Assembly: GCA_021372295.1 (NCBI GenBank)
Contig: JAJFUS010000033.1
Span: 50,646-114,645 of the forward strand
Source: a bacterium
GTDB taxonomy: Bacteria > Armatimonadota > UBA5829
Direction: 5' to 3'
Length of the DNA: 64,000 nucleotides
The translations under genes were made by a program, and so were the position numbers. This document shows, in pieces, positions 43,645 to 51,861 of the stretch. Every line of letters starts with the position of its first letter. Position 1 is the first letter of the stretch. The notes under the pieces were generated by a model. It did no database searches and was not told the DNA's origin. It worked only from the letters and a program-made list of their open reading frames with translations.

Positions 43645-46053
43645 TCAAAGAGCGTTACTGGAATAATCGGGCGGAGCGATGCGCGTGACACCATTTAGCA
43701 ATGCCGCTGCTTCGAGTTTACCTATCGGCAACCATCCGAGCAGAATTTTGTCCTTAACAGCCCAAGTGTTACCCGAAAGTCCAAGTTTCTTGAGTTTCGT
43801 GAGATGCTCACAAGACTTGACCCATATCATAACCTCCACCTTTCCGTTCTTCACGATCAGCTTACCCGGAATCGAAAGCCCACTTGACTTGCCGGATTTC
43901 TTGTATTTCGCGATAAGGTCAGTCAGCAGAGTATTCAAGTGATTCCCAGGTGTTTTTGCGTCAGATTTCGTTGCGGCCTTTTCTTCCAACCTGCTATATG
44001 AGCCGTTCGCCGGGCTGGGCGCGCAGGCAAAATAGCAGCACTTGGCATTGGCAGCCTGTCCCACAATACTGTCGCACTCACTCTTGCCGAGCACTCCCTC
44101 ATAGCTTACGCCCTCGGGCATCTCAACAGGCACAGCGACAGTTCTCGGGGTCCCACCAAATGTCACGACCATCTTCTCGACCGCTACAAAGGATGTGTAT
44201 TGTGTGACCAGATTGTAGTCCAATGCCACGTCTGTAATGGCCTCTTTGACATCCGGCATAGGATTGCCGGTCTGCGCACCTATCCAGTCCTGGCTCATCA
44301 GATCGTCTACTTTAGCTCTGGCCCATATAGGTATTATGCCGTCGTTGTCGAGTTGTTCTGCCGGAAGTGTGACCGTGATCGCCTGCGACCATGCTCTGCC
44401 GTTCACTCGTCCGTGCACAATTATTTCGCCCGACGCAGGCCCGGTATATCGTCCTTTCATCACCAGCGGGGTCGAACCGAAGAGGTCGGGGATGGCCTTT
44501 GGATAGACCTCGTCAACTTGGATCGGCAGTCCGTTCCAATCCACTGAGATGTCTGTCAGAAGAGGATTGTGGATGCGCTCGTAGAACTTCTCGGCAATAC
44601 CTTTGCTGTCCGAATTGAGTAGCACGACCTGCGCAGCGCCGCGTCCTGCTTCCGCCATCTTCTCGATAAGGAAACGGTTCACGCTGCTGCCGATCCCGAA
44701 CGGAAACATGCGGGCGTTACCTGAGTGCTTTTGAATATAATCTATAACCTCGAAGTCGTTGCCGATATATCCGTCGGTGAAAAAGACGACAACGCGCAGC
44801 CGGTTAGAATCGGGCGAGGCGTCGAGAGCGGTCTTGACTGCGGGAAGCATCATAGTCCCACCAGTCGCATTGCATTCATCGAGATATCGAAGCGCAGATT
44901 GTTCATTTGTGCTGTTGAACGGCTGAGGGGTATCGAAAAGCTTCTTCACGTCACTGGAAAACGAGATCATATTGAACGTGTCGCCGGGATTCATATTGCG
45001 GATGCAATGGATCATCGTTTCCTTTGATTTTGCGAGCGGTTCGCCCTGCTGGCTGCCTGATGTATCGATCACAAAGACCATCTCTTTGGGAGTGATCGAT
45101 TGCGGCTTCGGCGACTTCGGCGGCTGCATGATCAATGCGAAGAATCCACCATTGCCTGTGGGCGCACTTGTTATCAGCCCGCTTGTGATCTGATCTCCAG
45201 CGACATCGTATTTGAGCACGAAATCCTTATTGGGAATTACGGACTGATCCTTGAGAGTGACGATTGATGACGACTGATCTGGAAATTCGCAGTCCACCTC
45301 GTGCGATTCGCTCCAAGCCTTCGCAATCGGTATGCCGGCGTCTATTTCCACACGAACGGATATGTCGTGGCCTGCCCGAGTGCCTTTCGGAGTGATGGGC
45401 GCGGTGATTTTTGATGCGTCGGGCACCTGGTCTGTATCCGGTTCGCGACCCGTTCCAGAGCATGCAGTCGGGATGCCGGGGATAAACCTAGGGCCGACCA
45501 CCATCGGAAATACGAACTCATACGTGCTGTCCTCGTATTTGAGAAGTTGGGTATAGCTGATGGTGATTTCAACTTTTTCGCCGGGCATTATGTTCGCGAC
45601 CGACTGCGTGAATATATTGGGCCGCTCCTGGTCGAGCAGGCTTGCAACGTGTCCTGCTTCCTTTGCGGCTTCGTATATCTCACGCGCTTCCTCACGCCGG
45701 TGAATCTCGCCGACGATAGTCCGCTTGCCGACGGTCATCTCCATCCGATCCACTGCGGCATCTTCGGGAAGAGGGAATGTGTAAACGGCCTCGATCTTCT
45801 CTTTTGTGGGATTGAAAAACTCCTGCACAACGTTCACCCGGGCGCAAAAGCCGATAATCTGCGCGTCGACATCGGTATGCTTCAAAGGGCAGGCGCCTGC
45901 CGGTTTACCATCTGTCCCGGTTATTACAAGTTCACCGGGCGTTATGGGGGTCTCTAGCGGGTTAGCTGTGGCGAGGGCGTTGCTCGAGTTGAGCGTCGCG
46001 GCCGCGCACACCACCACTGCGATTAAAACGACACTGACCAGAACTTTCATCAT
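43645..46053 (-). CDS. secreted VIT and von Willebrand A domain protein
   Basis: 802 residues from ATG 46053 (GGAG seven bases upstream). Signal peptide about 1-20, VIT domain at about 45-180 (VQEFFNPTKEKIEAVYTFPL, RPNIFTQSVANIMPGEKVEI), vWA domain at about 325-490 with a complete metal site (DTSGS at 330-334, TGGTMM, FTDGYIGND), and the VIT-associated VTQYTSFVAVEK. The last 60 residues share a domain with the upstream anti-sigma factor. No C-terminal membrane anchor or sorting signal. Probably an adhesion or sensor protein acting outside the cell. Confidence 0.9.
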   Translation of the reverse strand: MMKVLVSVVLIAVVVCAAATLNSSNALATANPLETPITPGELVITGTDGKPAGACPLKHTDVDAQIIGFCARVNVVQEFFNPTKEKIEAVYTFPLPEDAAVDRMEMTVGKRTIVGEIHRREEAREIYEAAKEAGHVASLLDQERPNIFTQSVANIMPGEKVEITISYTQLLKYEDSTYEFVFPMVVGPRFIPGIPTACSGTGREPDTDQVPDASKITAPITPKGTRAGHDISVRVEIDAGIPIAKAWSESHEVDCEFPDQSSSIVTLKDQSVIPNKDFVLKYDVAGDQITSGLITSAPTGNGGFFALIMQPPKSPKPQSITPKEMVFVIDTSGSQQGEPLAKSKETMIHCIRNMNPGDTFNMISFSSDVKKLFDTPQPFNSTNEQSALRYLDECNATGGTMMLPAVKTALDASPDSNRLRVVVFFTDGYIGNDFEVIDYIQKHSGNARMFPFGIGSSVNRFLIEKMAEAGRGAAQVVLLNSDSKGIAEKFYERIHNPLLTDISVDWNGLPIQVDEVYPKAIPDLFGSTPLVMKGRYTGPASGEIIVHGRVNGRAWSQAITVTLPAEQLDNDGIIPIWARAKVDDLMSQDWIGAQTGNPMPDVKEAITDVALDYNLVTQYTSFVAVEKMVVTFGGTPRTVAVPVEMPEGVSYEGVLGKSECDSIVGQAANAKCCYFACAPSPANGSYSRLEEKAATKSDAKTPGNHLNTLLTDLIAKYKKSGKSSGLSIPGKLIVKNGKVEVMIWVKSCEHLTKLKKLGLSGNTWAVKDKILLGWLPIGKLEAAALLNGVTRIAPPDYSSNAL

Positions 46054-46144
46054 AGCACATCTCCTTTTGGATGAGTAGAACATCATCGTGCGATTTGCAC
46101 ATAGTGTTAGACCCCTAAGGTTGGAGATGCTTCAATATAATTGT

Positions 46145-47197
46145 TTATTTGTCAGTCGTTACAGTCTGAACTGGAGAAATTCGGACGACGAAATTGAGCT
46201 GGGCAGTCTCCTGGAGCTTATCGACGGGTGCCGACGCCGTAAATGTGCGGGTTTGCCTGTCCCATTTAATTTCCGACAGGCCAAGCTTTTCAAAGCAGTT
46301 TATTGCGTCTTTTGGCGGAAGCTTTACTTGAATGACAACCTTCGCGTAGCTGCGAGCACCGCCCGATTGTTTACTCCGCTCGACATTTTCGCGTAGTGAG
46401 TTGTCGAGTTTTTCTTCCGCCCTAGAGTTGAGTGACGAACCCGCTACTGCATTATCGCGAGACACAGACGCTACCTGAGGCGTTTGCGCGTGAAATTCCA
46501 GCTTTGCTTCTTCTGCTTTTGAAGAAACCACGTCAGCGGTATATGACGCGGCCGGGGCTTCTTTGAGCGTTCTCCCTTTGCTGACAGGTTCTTCGGGCAC
46601 CGGCAAAGCTTTACTGGCCTTGAATCCGTCGATATTTCCCAGCGATTTGGTTCGCTCAACACTGCGAACATCAGGCTGGGCGACAGGAGCGATGCCAGCA
46701 GGCGACTTAGCCATAACATATTTCTTGCCGACAGGCTTTTTGGCTACGCGCGCATCCCTGTAAATCGTCGATGCAGGTGCGGCACTTTTGGCGATTTCAG
46801 GACTCTGCGCAATCCTGGCAGTTGCCTGAGGCGCGGAACATGATGCAACTTCACGCGTCAGTTGCGGTTGCATGCCCGGACGTATGATCGCCAATGCAAT
46901 CACTGCCACCAGCACAGCCGCGACGCCTGCAGGCATTAAGCTCCAGATCCACGATCTTTTCGCAGGCGTAGGTTCATCGGATATTCGCGCGTTCACTTTT
47001 GCCCAAAGGTCCGGTGCAGGTTCCATAGCTGGGTTATCCGCCTGCCTCAACGCACTCGAAACCGAACGCACCATCTCCAGTTCGCATCTGCACTGATCAC
47101 AATGCGCAAGGTGGCGTTCGAGCCGTGTGCTCGAATGCTCGTCCAGTGAATTTTCACTATATGAGATCAGCAGTTTTCGACATCTATGACACAACAT
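46145..47197 (-). CDS. zinc-finger transmembrane anti-sigma factor
   Basis: 350 residues from ATG 47197 (GGTGG five bases upstream; ATG 47209 possible), overlapping the sigma gene by 14 bases. N-terminal ZAS/zf-HC2 domain ends in the H29-x3-C33-x2-C36 motif (RHLAHCDQC); a transmembrane helix spans about 83-105; a long Ala/Pro/Ser/Lys periplasmic linker leads to a domain at about 286-343 (KVVIQVKLPPKDAINCFEKL) also found at the end of the downstream vWA protein. It sequesters the ECF sigma factor until signalled. Confidence 0.88.
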   Translation of the reverse strand: MLCHRCRKLLISYSENSLDEHSSTRLERHLAHCDQCRCELEMVRSVSSALRQADNPAMEPAPDLWAKVNARISDEPTPAKRSWIWSLMPAGVAAVLVAVIALAIIRPGMQPQLTREVASCSAPQATARIAQSPEIAKSAAPASTIYRDARVAKKPVGKKYVMAKSPAGIAPVAQPDVRSVERTKSLGNIDGFKASKALPVPEEPVSKGRTLKEAPAASYTADVVSSKAEEAKLEFHAQTPQVASVSRDNAVAGSSLNSRAEEKLDNSLRENVERSKQSGGARSYAKVVIQVKLPPKDAINCFEKLGLSEIKWDRQTRTFTASAPVDKLQETAQLNFVVRISPVQTVTTDK

Positions 47198-47789
47198 TTG
47201 AACCACCATCCCCCAACCACCCGATCTGGCCTTTGAGTTTTCTGCACGCGAAATGCAGCCTCGACCAAACAGTACCCACCGAGCAACCCAGTATCTTCGC
47301 AATCTCCGCGCATGAGCAGTTTTGGAAATAGTGAAGCACCACAACCGCGCGATGTTTCTCGGGCAGTGTTTCGATGGCCTTGCGCAAAGCCTCATTGCGC
47401 GCACTCTGCTCGGCTATCTTGTCCGGCTGATCATTCTCCAAGCCAGGCAGTGTCTCACCGAGCCTGGTGAGTGGGTCATCGATAGATATTGCCCGGCGTG
47501 TCTTGATCTTTTTCATCTGCTTAAGGGTTGTATTTACAGCAATTCTGTAAATCCAGGTCGAAAAGGCCGAATCGCAGCGAAATGTGGCAATCGACTTGTA
47601 GGATATGACAAATACCTCTTGGACAATATCGTCAACATCGTCCCGATCACTCACCATGCGCGAGACGACACCATACACGACGCCTTGATACCGCATTACG
47701 AGTTCCCCGAATGCGGCAACATCGCCCACTTTGCTCCTTGCCACAAGCGCGGCATCAGTTTGTTCCCCGGAAGTCTGTATCGGGGACAC
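47184..47789 (-). CDS. ECF-family RNA polymerase sigma factor
   Basis: 201 residues from GTG 47789; TTG 47819 and TTG 47882 are in-frame alternatives that would add 10 or 31 residues before the normal ECF start (DAALVARSKVGDVAAFGEL). Sigma region 2 (DVDDIVQEVFVISYKSIATF) and region 4 (LPEKHRAVVVLHYFQNCSCA EIAKILGCSVGTVWSRLHFA) are canonical. No clear ribosome site precedes any start, so a leaderless mRNA is possible. It starts the sigma/anti-sigma/vWA operon. Confidence 0.9.
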   Translation of the reverse strand: MSPIQTSGEQTDAALVARSKVGDVAAFGELVMRYQGVVYGVVSRMVSDRDDVDDIVQEVFVISYKSIATFRCDSAFSTWIYRIAVNTTLKQMKKIKTRRAISIDDPLTRLGETLPGLENDQPDKIAEQSARNEALRKAIETLPEKHRAVVVLHYFQNCSCAEIAKILGCSVGTVWSRLHFACRKLKGQIGWLGDGGSNVVS

Positions 47790-47889
47790 TTGGTCGATCG
47801 AGACTATAATTAACTCCAAAGCAACCAGATATGCGTTGACGACAAACTGCTGTCGAAAATATAAGCTAATGATACCATGCAAATCGCTT

Positions 47890-47904
47890 GGTAATCCGAT
47901 TACC
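47890..47904. promoter_or_regulatory. perfect palindrome upstream of the ECF sigma gene
   Basis: GGTAATC-C-GATTACC, 7-bp arms with a 1-bp centre. Perfect symmetry and position before a sigma operon suggest a repressor or activator site. Confidence 0.5.
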
Positions 47905-48008
47905 GCCTCCGTATTATTTAGACCTCACAACAATGCTATCGCTTCAAAAAAACTGTCCAATCCAAAATGACGGGCAAAAAAGGATGCGTGTCAAAAATGG
48001 GGAAAGTG

Positions 48009-48090
48009 ATCTGAGGGTTTTACCCTCAGACTCTCATAAATGGGTTCCACCCCTTACCACCAGGAACCGAGTGGCCCCCTGAACCTCCGT
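48009..48090. repeat. inverted relative of the palindrome array
   Basis: Contains CTGAGGG/CCCTCAG (48011-48029) and GGTTCC/GGAACC farther right, ending at CCCCTGAACC. Its reverse complement runs GGTTCAGGGG ... CTGAGGGTAAA, the same order as 43516-43568, so it is a related copy in the opposite orientation. Confidence 0.7.
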
Positions 48091-48110
48091 TCCAGAGGCA
48101 AGCTCAAATT

Positions 48111-49223
48111 CTACAAGCTCTCCGCCGCAGTCCTGGCAGTCAACTCGTCGATCTGTCGCTTCAGTTTCTCCGGCAATCCTGTAGCCTCAATCTTCAGAAA
48201 CCCGCGCACGATAGCTGAAGTGGCCTCGTCACGGGTAAGTCCCCTGGACATCAGGTAGAGAACCTCGTCCTCAGCGATTTTACCGACTGCCGCCTCATGC
48301 GACATCTCGACTCCGTCCGCTCGACCTTCAAGCTCCGGGATCGCGTGTATAACACCATTTTCAGACAATATGAGCCCGCTGCACTCAAGATGCGCTCGAA
48401 TTCCAGACACCTCGCCTATCAGATGCCCGCGAGATATATTGACGCCTCCCGTAGTGATCGCCCTGGCGATGGATTCGGCTCGAGCGCCAGGTGCCTGCAG
48501 ATAAATCCTGCTGCCGACGTCCAGTGTCGAACCAGGATGAGACACAAGCACCGAGTTCATAGTAGCCGTCGAGTTTTCGCCTTTGAGGTAAACAGTCGGG
48601 TACATCTGCAGCATACGTACCGGTCTGAAGCAGAAGTAATTGTTTACGAGCACCCCACCCTGTTCAACTATGATCGCACTTCTTGGGCGAACATCTACAT
48701 CCAGCCCCCAGTTGTGAATCATAGTAAAGTTAAGGCGGGCATTTTTCTTAATGTACATCTCGCTCACACCGATGTGCATGCCTTGTTGCTCGGCCTTAGA
48801 AGTGGCGCAGCCGGTGACGATTGTAAGCTCAGACCCTTCTTCTGCGATCACGATGTTGTGCACTTTTTGAGTTTGGCCGGACTGCTTGATATACATGCAC
48901 GTCTGAACTGGCACGGTCACTTTCGCGCCGGGCAGCGCTCGAATGAAATAGCCCGCCGGTTCGACTTCGGCTGTAGCTCTGGTATAATCATCCTTGTCGG
49001 GCTGTATAGCATTCCAATAATAATCTTTAACCCAACTATACTTATCCAGGGCCGAAGCGACATCCATCACTTCGACATCACTTTGCATGGACTGTTGGCT
49101 CTGAGCTTTTTGCCCAACTTGAATAAACGTCCCGCTGCGCTCTATCTCATGATTAATATCGACTCCCACAGTAAGCATGCGCTCTGCGTCTTCTCTGGTC
49201 AGTTCATCAGTTTTGGTATTCAT
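48111..49223 (-). CDS. SufB/SufD family Fe-S cluster scaffold protein
   Basis: 370 residues from ATG 49223, overlapping sufC by four bases (ATGA). Beta-helix core of the SufBD family: TGCATSKAEQQGMHIGVSEM YIKKNARLNFTM, RSAIIVEQGGVLVNNYFCFR, NSTATMNSVLVSHPGSTLDV and the C-terminal MSHEAAVGKIAEDEVLYLMS RGLTRDEA. Forms a complex with SufC that assembles iron-sulfur clusters. Only one SufB/D-type gene is present, as in minimal sufBC-type systems, and no sufS/sufU is adjacent. Confidence 0.88.
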   Translation of the reverse strand: MNTKTDELTREDAERMLTVGVDINHEIERSGTFIQVGQKAQSQQSMQSDVEVMDVASALDKYSWVKDYYWNAIQPDKDDYTRATAEVEPAGYFIRALPGAKVTVPVQTCMYIKQSGQTQKVHNIVIAEEGSELTIVTGCATSKAEQQGMHIGVSEMYIKKNARLNFTMIHNWGLDVDVRPRSAIIVEQGGVLVNNYFCFRPVRMLQMYPTVYLKGENSTATMNSVLVSHPGSTLDVGSRIYLQAPGARAESIARAITTGGVNISRGHLIGEVSGIRAHLECSGLILSENGVIHAIPELEGRADGVEMSHEAAVGKIAEDEVLYLMSRGLTRDEATSAIVRGFLKIEATGLPEKLKRQIDELTARTAAESL

Positions 49224-49975
49224 TGTGCGCCTCCATTCGGCGAAGGGCATATCCTGCACCGATCATAGCCGAATTGCCTGATGTGTTCGAGCATGTCGCG
49301 TGGATTTCCTGAGCAGGTGATTGAGCCATCGCAGAGAATGTGACCCTTGTCCGCATTAACATACTCGAGAATGAAACCCGTGTGGGTTATTATCAGCCCG
49401 GAAGCGGCTCTGGGCCCCTTACGAAGCTCGTTTTTGTGCAGCAGTTCGTTAATGGCATTTCCAACAAGCCCAATGTTCACCAGATCGACTCCCGACTCCG
49501 GTTCGTCAAACATTATCAGGTCAGGCGATTGAGCCAACAGCTGCAAAAGCTCGGAACGTTTCGCTTCGCCGCCGCTGTAGCCCAGATTGAGGTCTCGGTC
49601 AAGAAGATATGATACATCCAGTCGATTCGCAGCGCCGGTCACGTCGAGATTGTTGCCGCTCAGACCGGTCGTCATCTGCACCGCGTCTTGAAGAGTAATC
49701 CCTTTGATGGCCGGAGGCTTCTGCACGGATATTCCAACACCAAGCCGGGCGCGCTCGTCCACTGTCATATTGGTGATGTCCTGACCCTTGAATATAATCC
49801 TGCCGGAGGTCACCTTGAACTGAGGATAGCCCATTATGGTAGACAGGAGAGTGCTCTTGCCCGATCCGTTCGAGCCAAGCAAGGCATGGACTTCGCCTTG
49901 TTTGATCTCGATATTTACTCCATTAAGTATCTGCCGGTCGCCAATCGACACTGAAAGATCTTCTATCTTAAGCAT
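49220..49975 (-). CDS. sufC: Fe-S cluster assembly ATPase SufC
   Basis: 251 residues from ATG 49975 (MLKIEDLSVSIGDRQILNGV). Walker A GSNGSGKST at about 36-44, SufC-type GYSGGEAKRSELLQLLAQ signature and Walker B LIMFDEPESGVD, followed by LIITHTGFILEYVNADKGHI. ATP binding drives structural change in the SufBD scaffold. ABC ATPase without a transporter partner. Followed by the SufB/D-like gene. Confidence 0.93.
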   Translation of the reverse strand: MLKIEDLSVSIGDRQILNGVNIEIKQGEVHALLGSNGSGKSTLLSTIMGYPQFKVTSGRIIFKGQDITNMTVDERARLGVGISVQKPPAIKGITLQDAVQMTTGLSGNNLDVTGAANRLDVSYLLDRDLNLGYSGGEAKRSELLQLLAQSPDLIMFDEPESGVDLVNIGLVGNAINELLHKNELRKGPRAASGLIITHTGFILEYVNADKGHILCDGSITCSGNPRDMLEHIRQFGYDRCRICPSPNGGAQ

Positions 49976-50060
49976 AACGGGTTTCTCCCGAACAGACTGC
50001 GCTGCAACTAGCACAACAGTTATACCCTCCTCAGATCCATCCAAACCGCATAGATCGTAC

Positions 50061-50095
50061 AAAAAATAAAACCCGCCGCAATAGGTCGGCAGGTT
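50061..50095 (-). terminator. intrinsic terminator after tRNA-Arg
   Basis: Minus strand AACCTGCCG / CGGCGGGTT (one G-U pair) with an 8-nt loop, followed by TTATTTTTT. It separates the tRNA from sufC. Confidence 0.85.
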
Positions 50096-50103
50096 TCAGT
50101 TAT

Positions 50104-50179
50104 TGGCGCACCCGGCGCGATTCGAACGCGCGGCCTTCTGCTCCGGAGGCAGACGCTCTATCCACTGAGCTACGGGTGC
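50104..50179 (-). tRNA. tRNA-Arg(CCG), CCA encoded
   Basis: Minus-strand cloverleaf of 76 nt: acceptor GCACCCG pairs with CGGGTGC, D arm GCTC/GAGC, anticodon stem TCTGC/GCAGA with loop CTCCGGA (anticodon CCG), T arm GCGCG TTCGAAT CGCGC, and encoded CCA at the 3' end. Strong promoter and terminator flank it, so it is a separate transcription unit. Confidence 0.95.
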
Positions 50180-50193
50180 ACACCAGCCTTATG

Positions 50194-50221
50194 ATTATAT
50201 CACGTGACTACCACATGTCAA
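50194..50221 (-). promoter_or_regulatory. sigma-70 promoter of tRNA-Arg
   Basis: Minus strand TTGACA (50216-50221), 16-base spacer, TATAAT (50194-50199). Initiation about 10 bases before the tRNA. Confidence 0.85.
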
Positions 50222-50262
50222 GCCTGCACCCAGATTCTTATACTTATGCAGGCAAATTGACG

Positions 50263-50290
50263 TAAAGTTTGCCAAACAACTCGCCAACAA
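50263..50290 (+). promoter_or_regulatory. sigma-28-like promoter of the GAF membrane gene
   Basis: TAAAGTTT (perfect -35), 12-base spacer (consensus 11), GCCAACAA (six of eight bases of GCCGATAA). Points toward the gene at 50381. Confidence 0.5.
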
Positions 50291-50380
50291 TATGGATTAG
50301 AGTGTTAAAGGTCTCACCGCAAATTATGCGCTTTCGAGGAGGCAAACGGGGCGGCTGGCTGTTCTCGAGGGGTGAGGAAA

Positions 50381-51820
50381 TTGGTAGTAAAGGAAGGCGT
50401 GAGAAGCGCCAATCCAAACGCAAAGTCGCTGTTCGAGCGAATCACGACAGCGTCCGGTGAAGCATTATGGCGCAGGCTTCTGGCAGGAGGCATAGTTGCC
50501 ATAACCGCAAGCGCAGCCATCGAGCTGCTGGCACCGCGTTACTTCGTGACAGTCTTCGGAGCGGCTTCAACTATAATGCCCGCAATCAGCGCAAGCGTAG
50601 TGTTCGGTGCGAGTGTGTATTGTCTCGCGATGTTGCTTCTGACATGGGAACTGCGCTATCTGCTGTCGGCAGTGGCATTTTCTACGCTCGGCGCAGGAAT
50701 GGCGCTGCAGATATTTGTTGATCTACGAATGCCGGGCTCGTTGCCGTCCGAATGGATTTCAACAATATCCTGGACGATTTCTGCGTTGTTTTTTGCAGTA
50801 GCCGCCTACATCGGCATCTCTTGCCCGGCAAGTACACGCGTTAGGAGTCTGGTGCAGTTCGGACTGAGCGCATTACTGGTGCTCTCACCATGGTTCCTTT
50901 TCGCGCCTTATGTAATCAGCAAATCCTCATATCATCTTCTTACCGACCTCGCATATCAATCCATACCATTTGCCATTGCCGGAATGCTCGCCAGATCCAT
51001 TACAATCGCGCTGTATGCGATCGCATTTGTCGGCTTTTACCGACGCGCCAATACAGGCGGTAATCGTGTTTCAGGATTGTTATGCTATGCGTTTGTGCCG
51101 CTAATAGTCGGGCTGATATATCGGCTCGGTTCCGGCACCGGGTCCAATCAATGGTCGATTATGAGCGAGGCGCTATCAACCATTGCGTGGCTGGCGTTAA
51201 TAGGCGGGTTCGGAATAGAAAATGCCATTATGCAGCGTGAAGCCCGTGACCGAGTTCAAGAGCTTGATGCTCTGCACCATGTTTCCTGGTCGATAGTCGG
51301 CGCAGGCTCGGTGCACGATCTTCTCGAAATGTTCGCGCGCACACATCACGAACAGCTTGGGGCAAGTGTCGCTGCGGTATACCTTGCCAGCCAAGCCGGA
51401 GACTATCTGGAACTCTTCGCGATCTGCGGCCCGGACGACTGCCCCGCAAAAGTCGGAGCAAAATATGCTGTTCAGTCAGCCAACAGAAGACCAGGCTTCC
51501 ACACAGGCCACACAGCAAAGGCATTTTTAAGCGGAGAGGTGCAGATTGCCAATGACGTGTTTGCCGACGTGGAATTCGTGCCGTGGAGGCTCATCGCAGC
51601 CGACGATGGATGCGCCGTGTCGCTGCCATTGATGATTGGAAGAAAAGCGATAGGGGTCGTCAATCTTTACTTCAGTGACTGCAGACAACTGACACGCCAG
51701 CGCCTACGATTGCTGGGCACGATTACACAAGCCGCAGCTCCCGCGATAGCAAGCGCACTAGCAAAGGAAGCCGCTGAGAAGCAAGGCACGGGAGATGTCG
51801 AACTGGACATGGCAGCTTAA
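50381..51820 (+). CDS. multi-pass membrane protein with C-terminal GAF domain
   Basis: 479 residues from TTG 50381 (GAGGGG eight bases upstream; GTG 50372 and GTG 50399 possible). Eight to nine hydrophobic segments occupy about 25-290, a 7TM-like sensor, followed by a GAF domain at about 300-465 (DLLEMFARTHHEQLGASVAA, AISLPLMIGRKAIGVVNLYF-like stretch). No kinase, GGDEF or phosphatase output follows. It may bind a small molecule at membrane or GAF part and signal through a partner. A sigma-28-like promoter precedes it. Confidence 0.75.
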   Translation: MVVKEGVRSANPNAKSLFERITTASGEALWRRLLAGGIVAITASAAIELLAPRYFVTVFGAASTIMPAISASVVFGASVYCLAMLLLTWELRYLLSAVAFSTLGAGMALQIFVDLRMPGSLPSEWISTISWTISALFFAVAAYIGISCPASTRVRSLVQFGLSALLVLSPWFLFAPYVISKSSYHLLTDLAYQSIPFAIAGMLARSITIALYAIAFVGFYRRANTGGNRVSGLLCYAFVPLIVGLIYRLGSGTGSNQWSIMSEALSTIAWLALIGGFGIENAIMQREARDRVQELDALHHVSWSIVGAGSVHDLLEMFARTHHEQLGASVAAVYLASQAGDYLELFAICGPDDCPAKVGAKYAVQSANRRPGFHTGHTAKAFLSGEVQIANDVFADVEFVPWRLIAADDGCAVSLPLMIGRKAIGVVNLYFSDCRQLTRQRLRLLGTITQAAAPAIASALAKEAAEKQGTGDVELDMAA

Positions 51821-51829
51821 CAAAACAAT

Positions 51830-51854
51830 CGGGTGCGATACTTGACCGCACCCG
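51830..51854. terminator. bidirectional terminator between GAF gene and rplY
   Basis: CGGGTGCG / CGCACCCG, perfect 8-bp stem with a 9-nt loop, T-rich on both flanks (GTTTATT on the plus side, ATTGTTTTGTT on the minus side), between convergent genes. Confidence 0.8.
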
Positions 51855-51861
51855 CTAGTGT

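Larger units (their letters stand above)
47790..48110. other. 321-bp gap upstream of the ECF operon
   Basis: Holds the palindrome 47890-47904 and the palindromic repeat 48009-48090. If the longer TTG 47882 start is used for the sigma gene, the gap shrinks to 228 bp. No other coding signal seen. Confidence 0.6.

Noticed and set aside
49976..50060. Possible regulatory element or promoter for the suf genes
   Set aside because: TATAAC-like and GGAGG-like stretches are present, but no spacing or palindrome is convincing.
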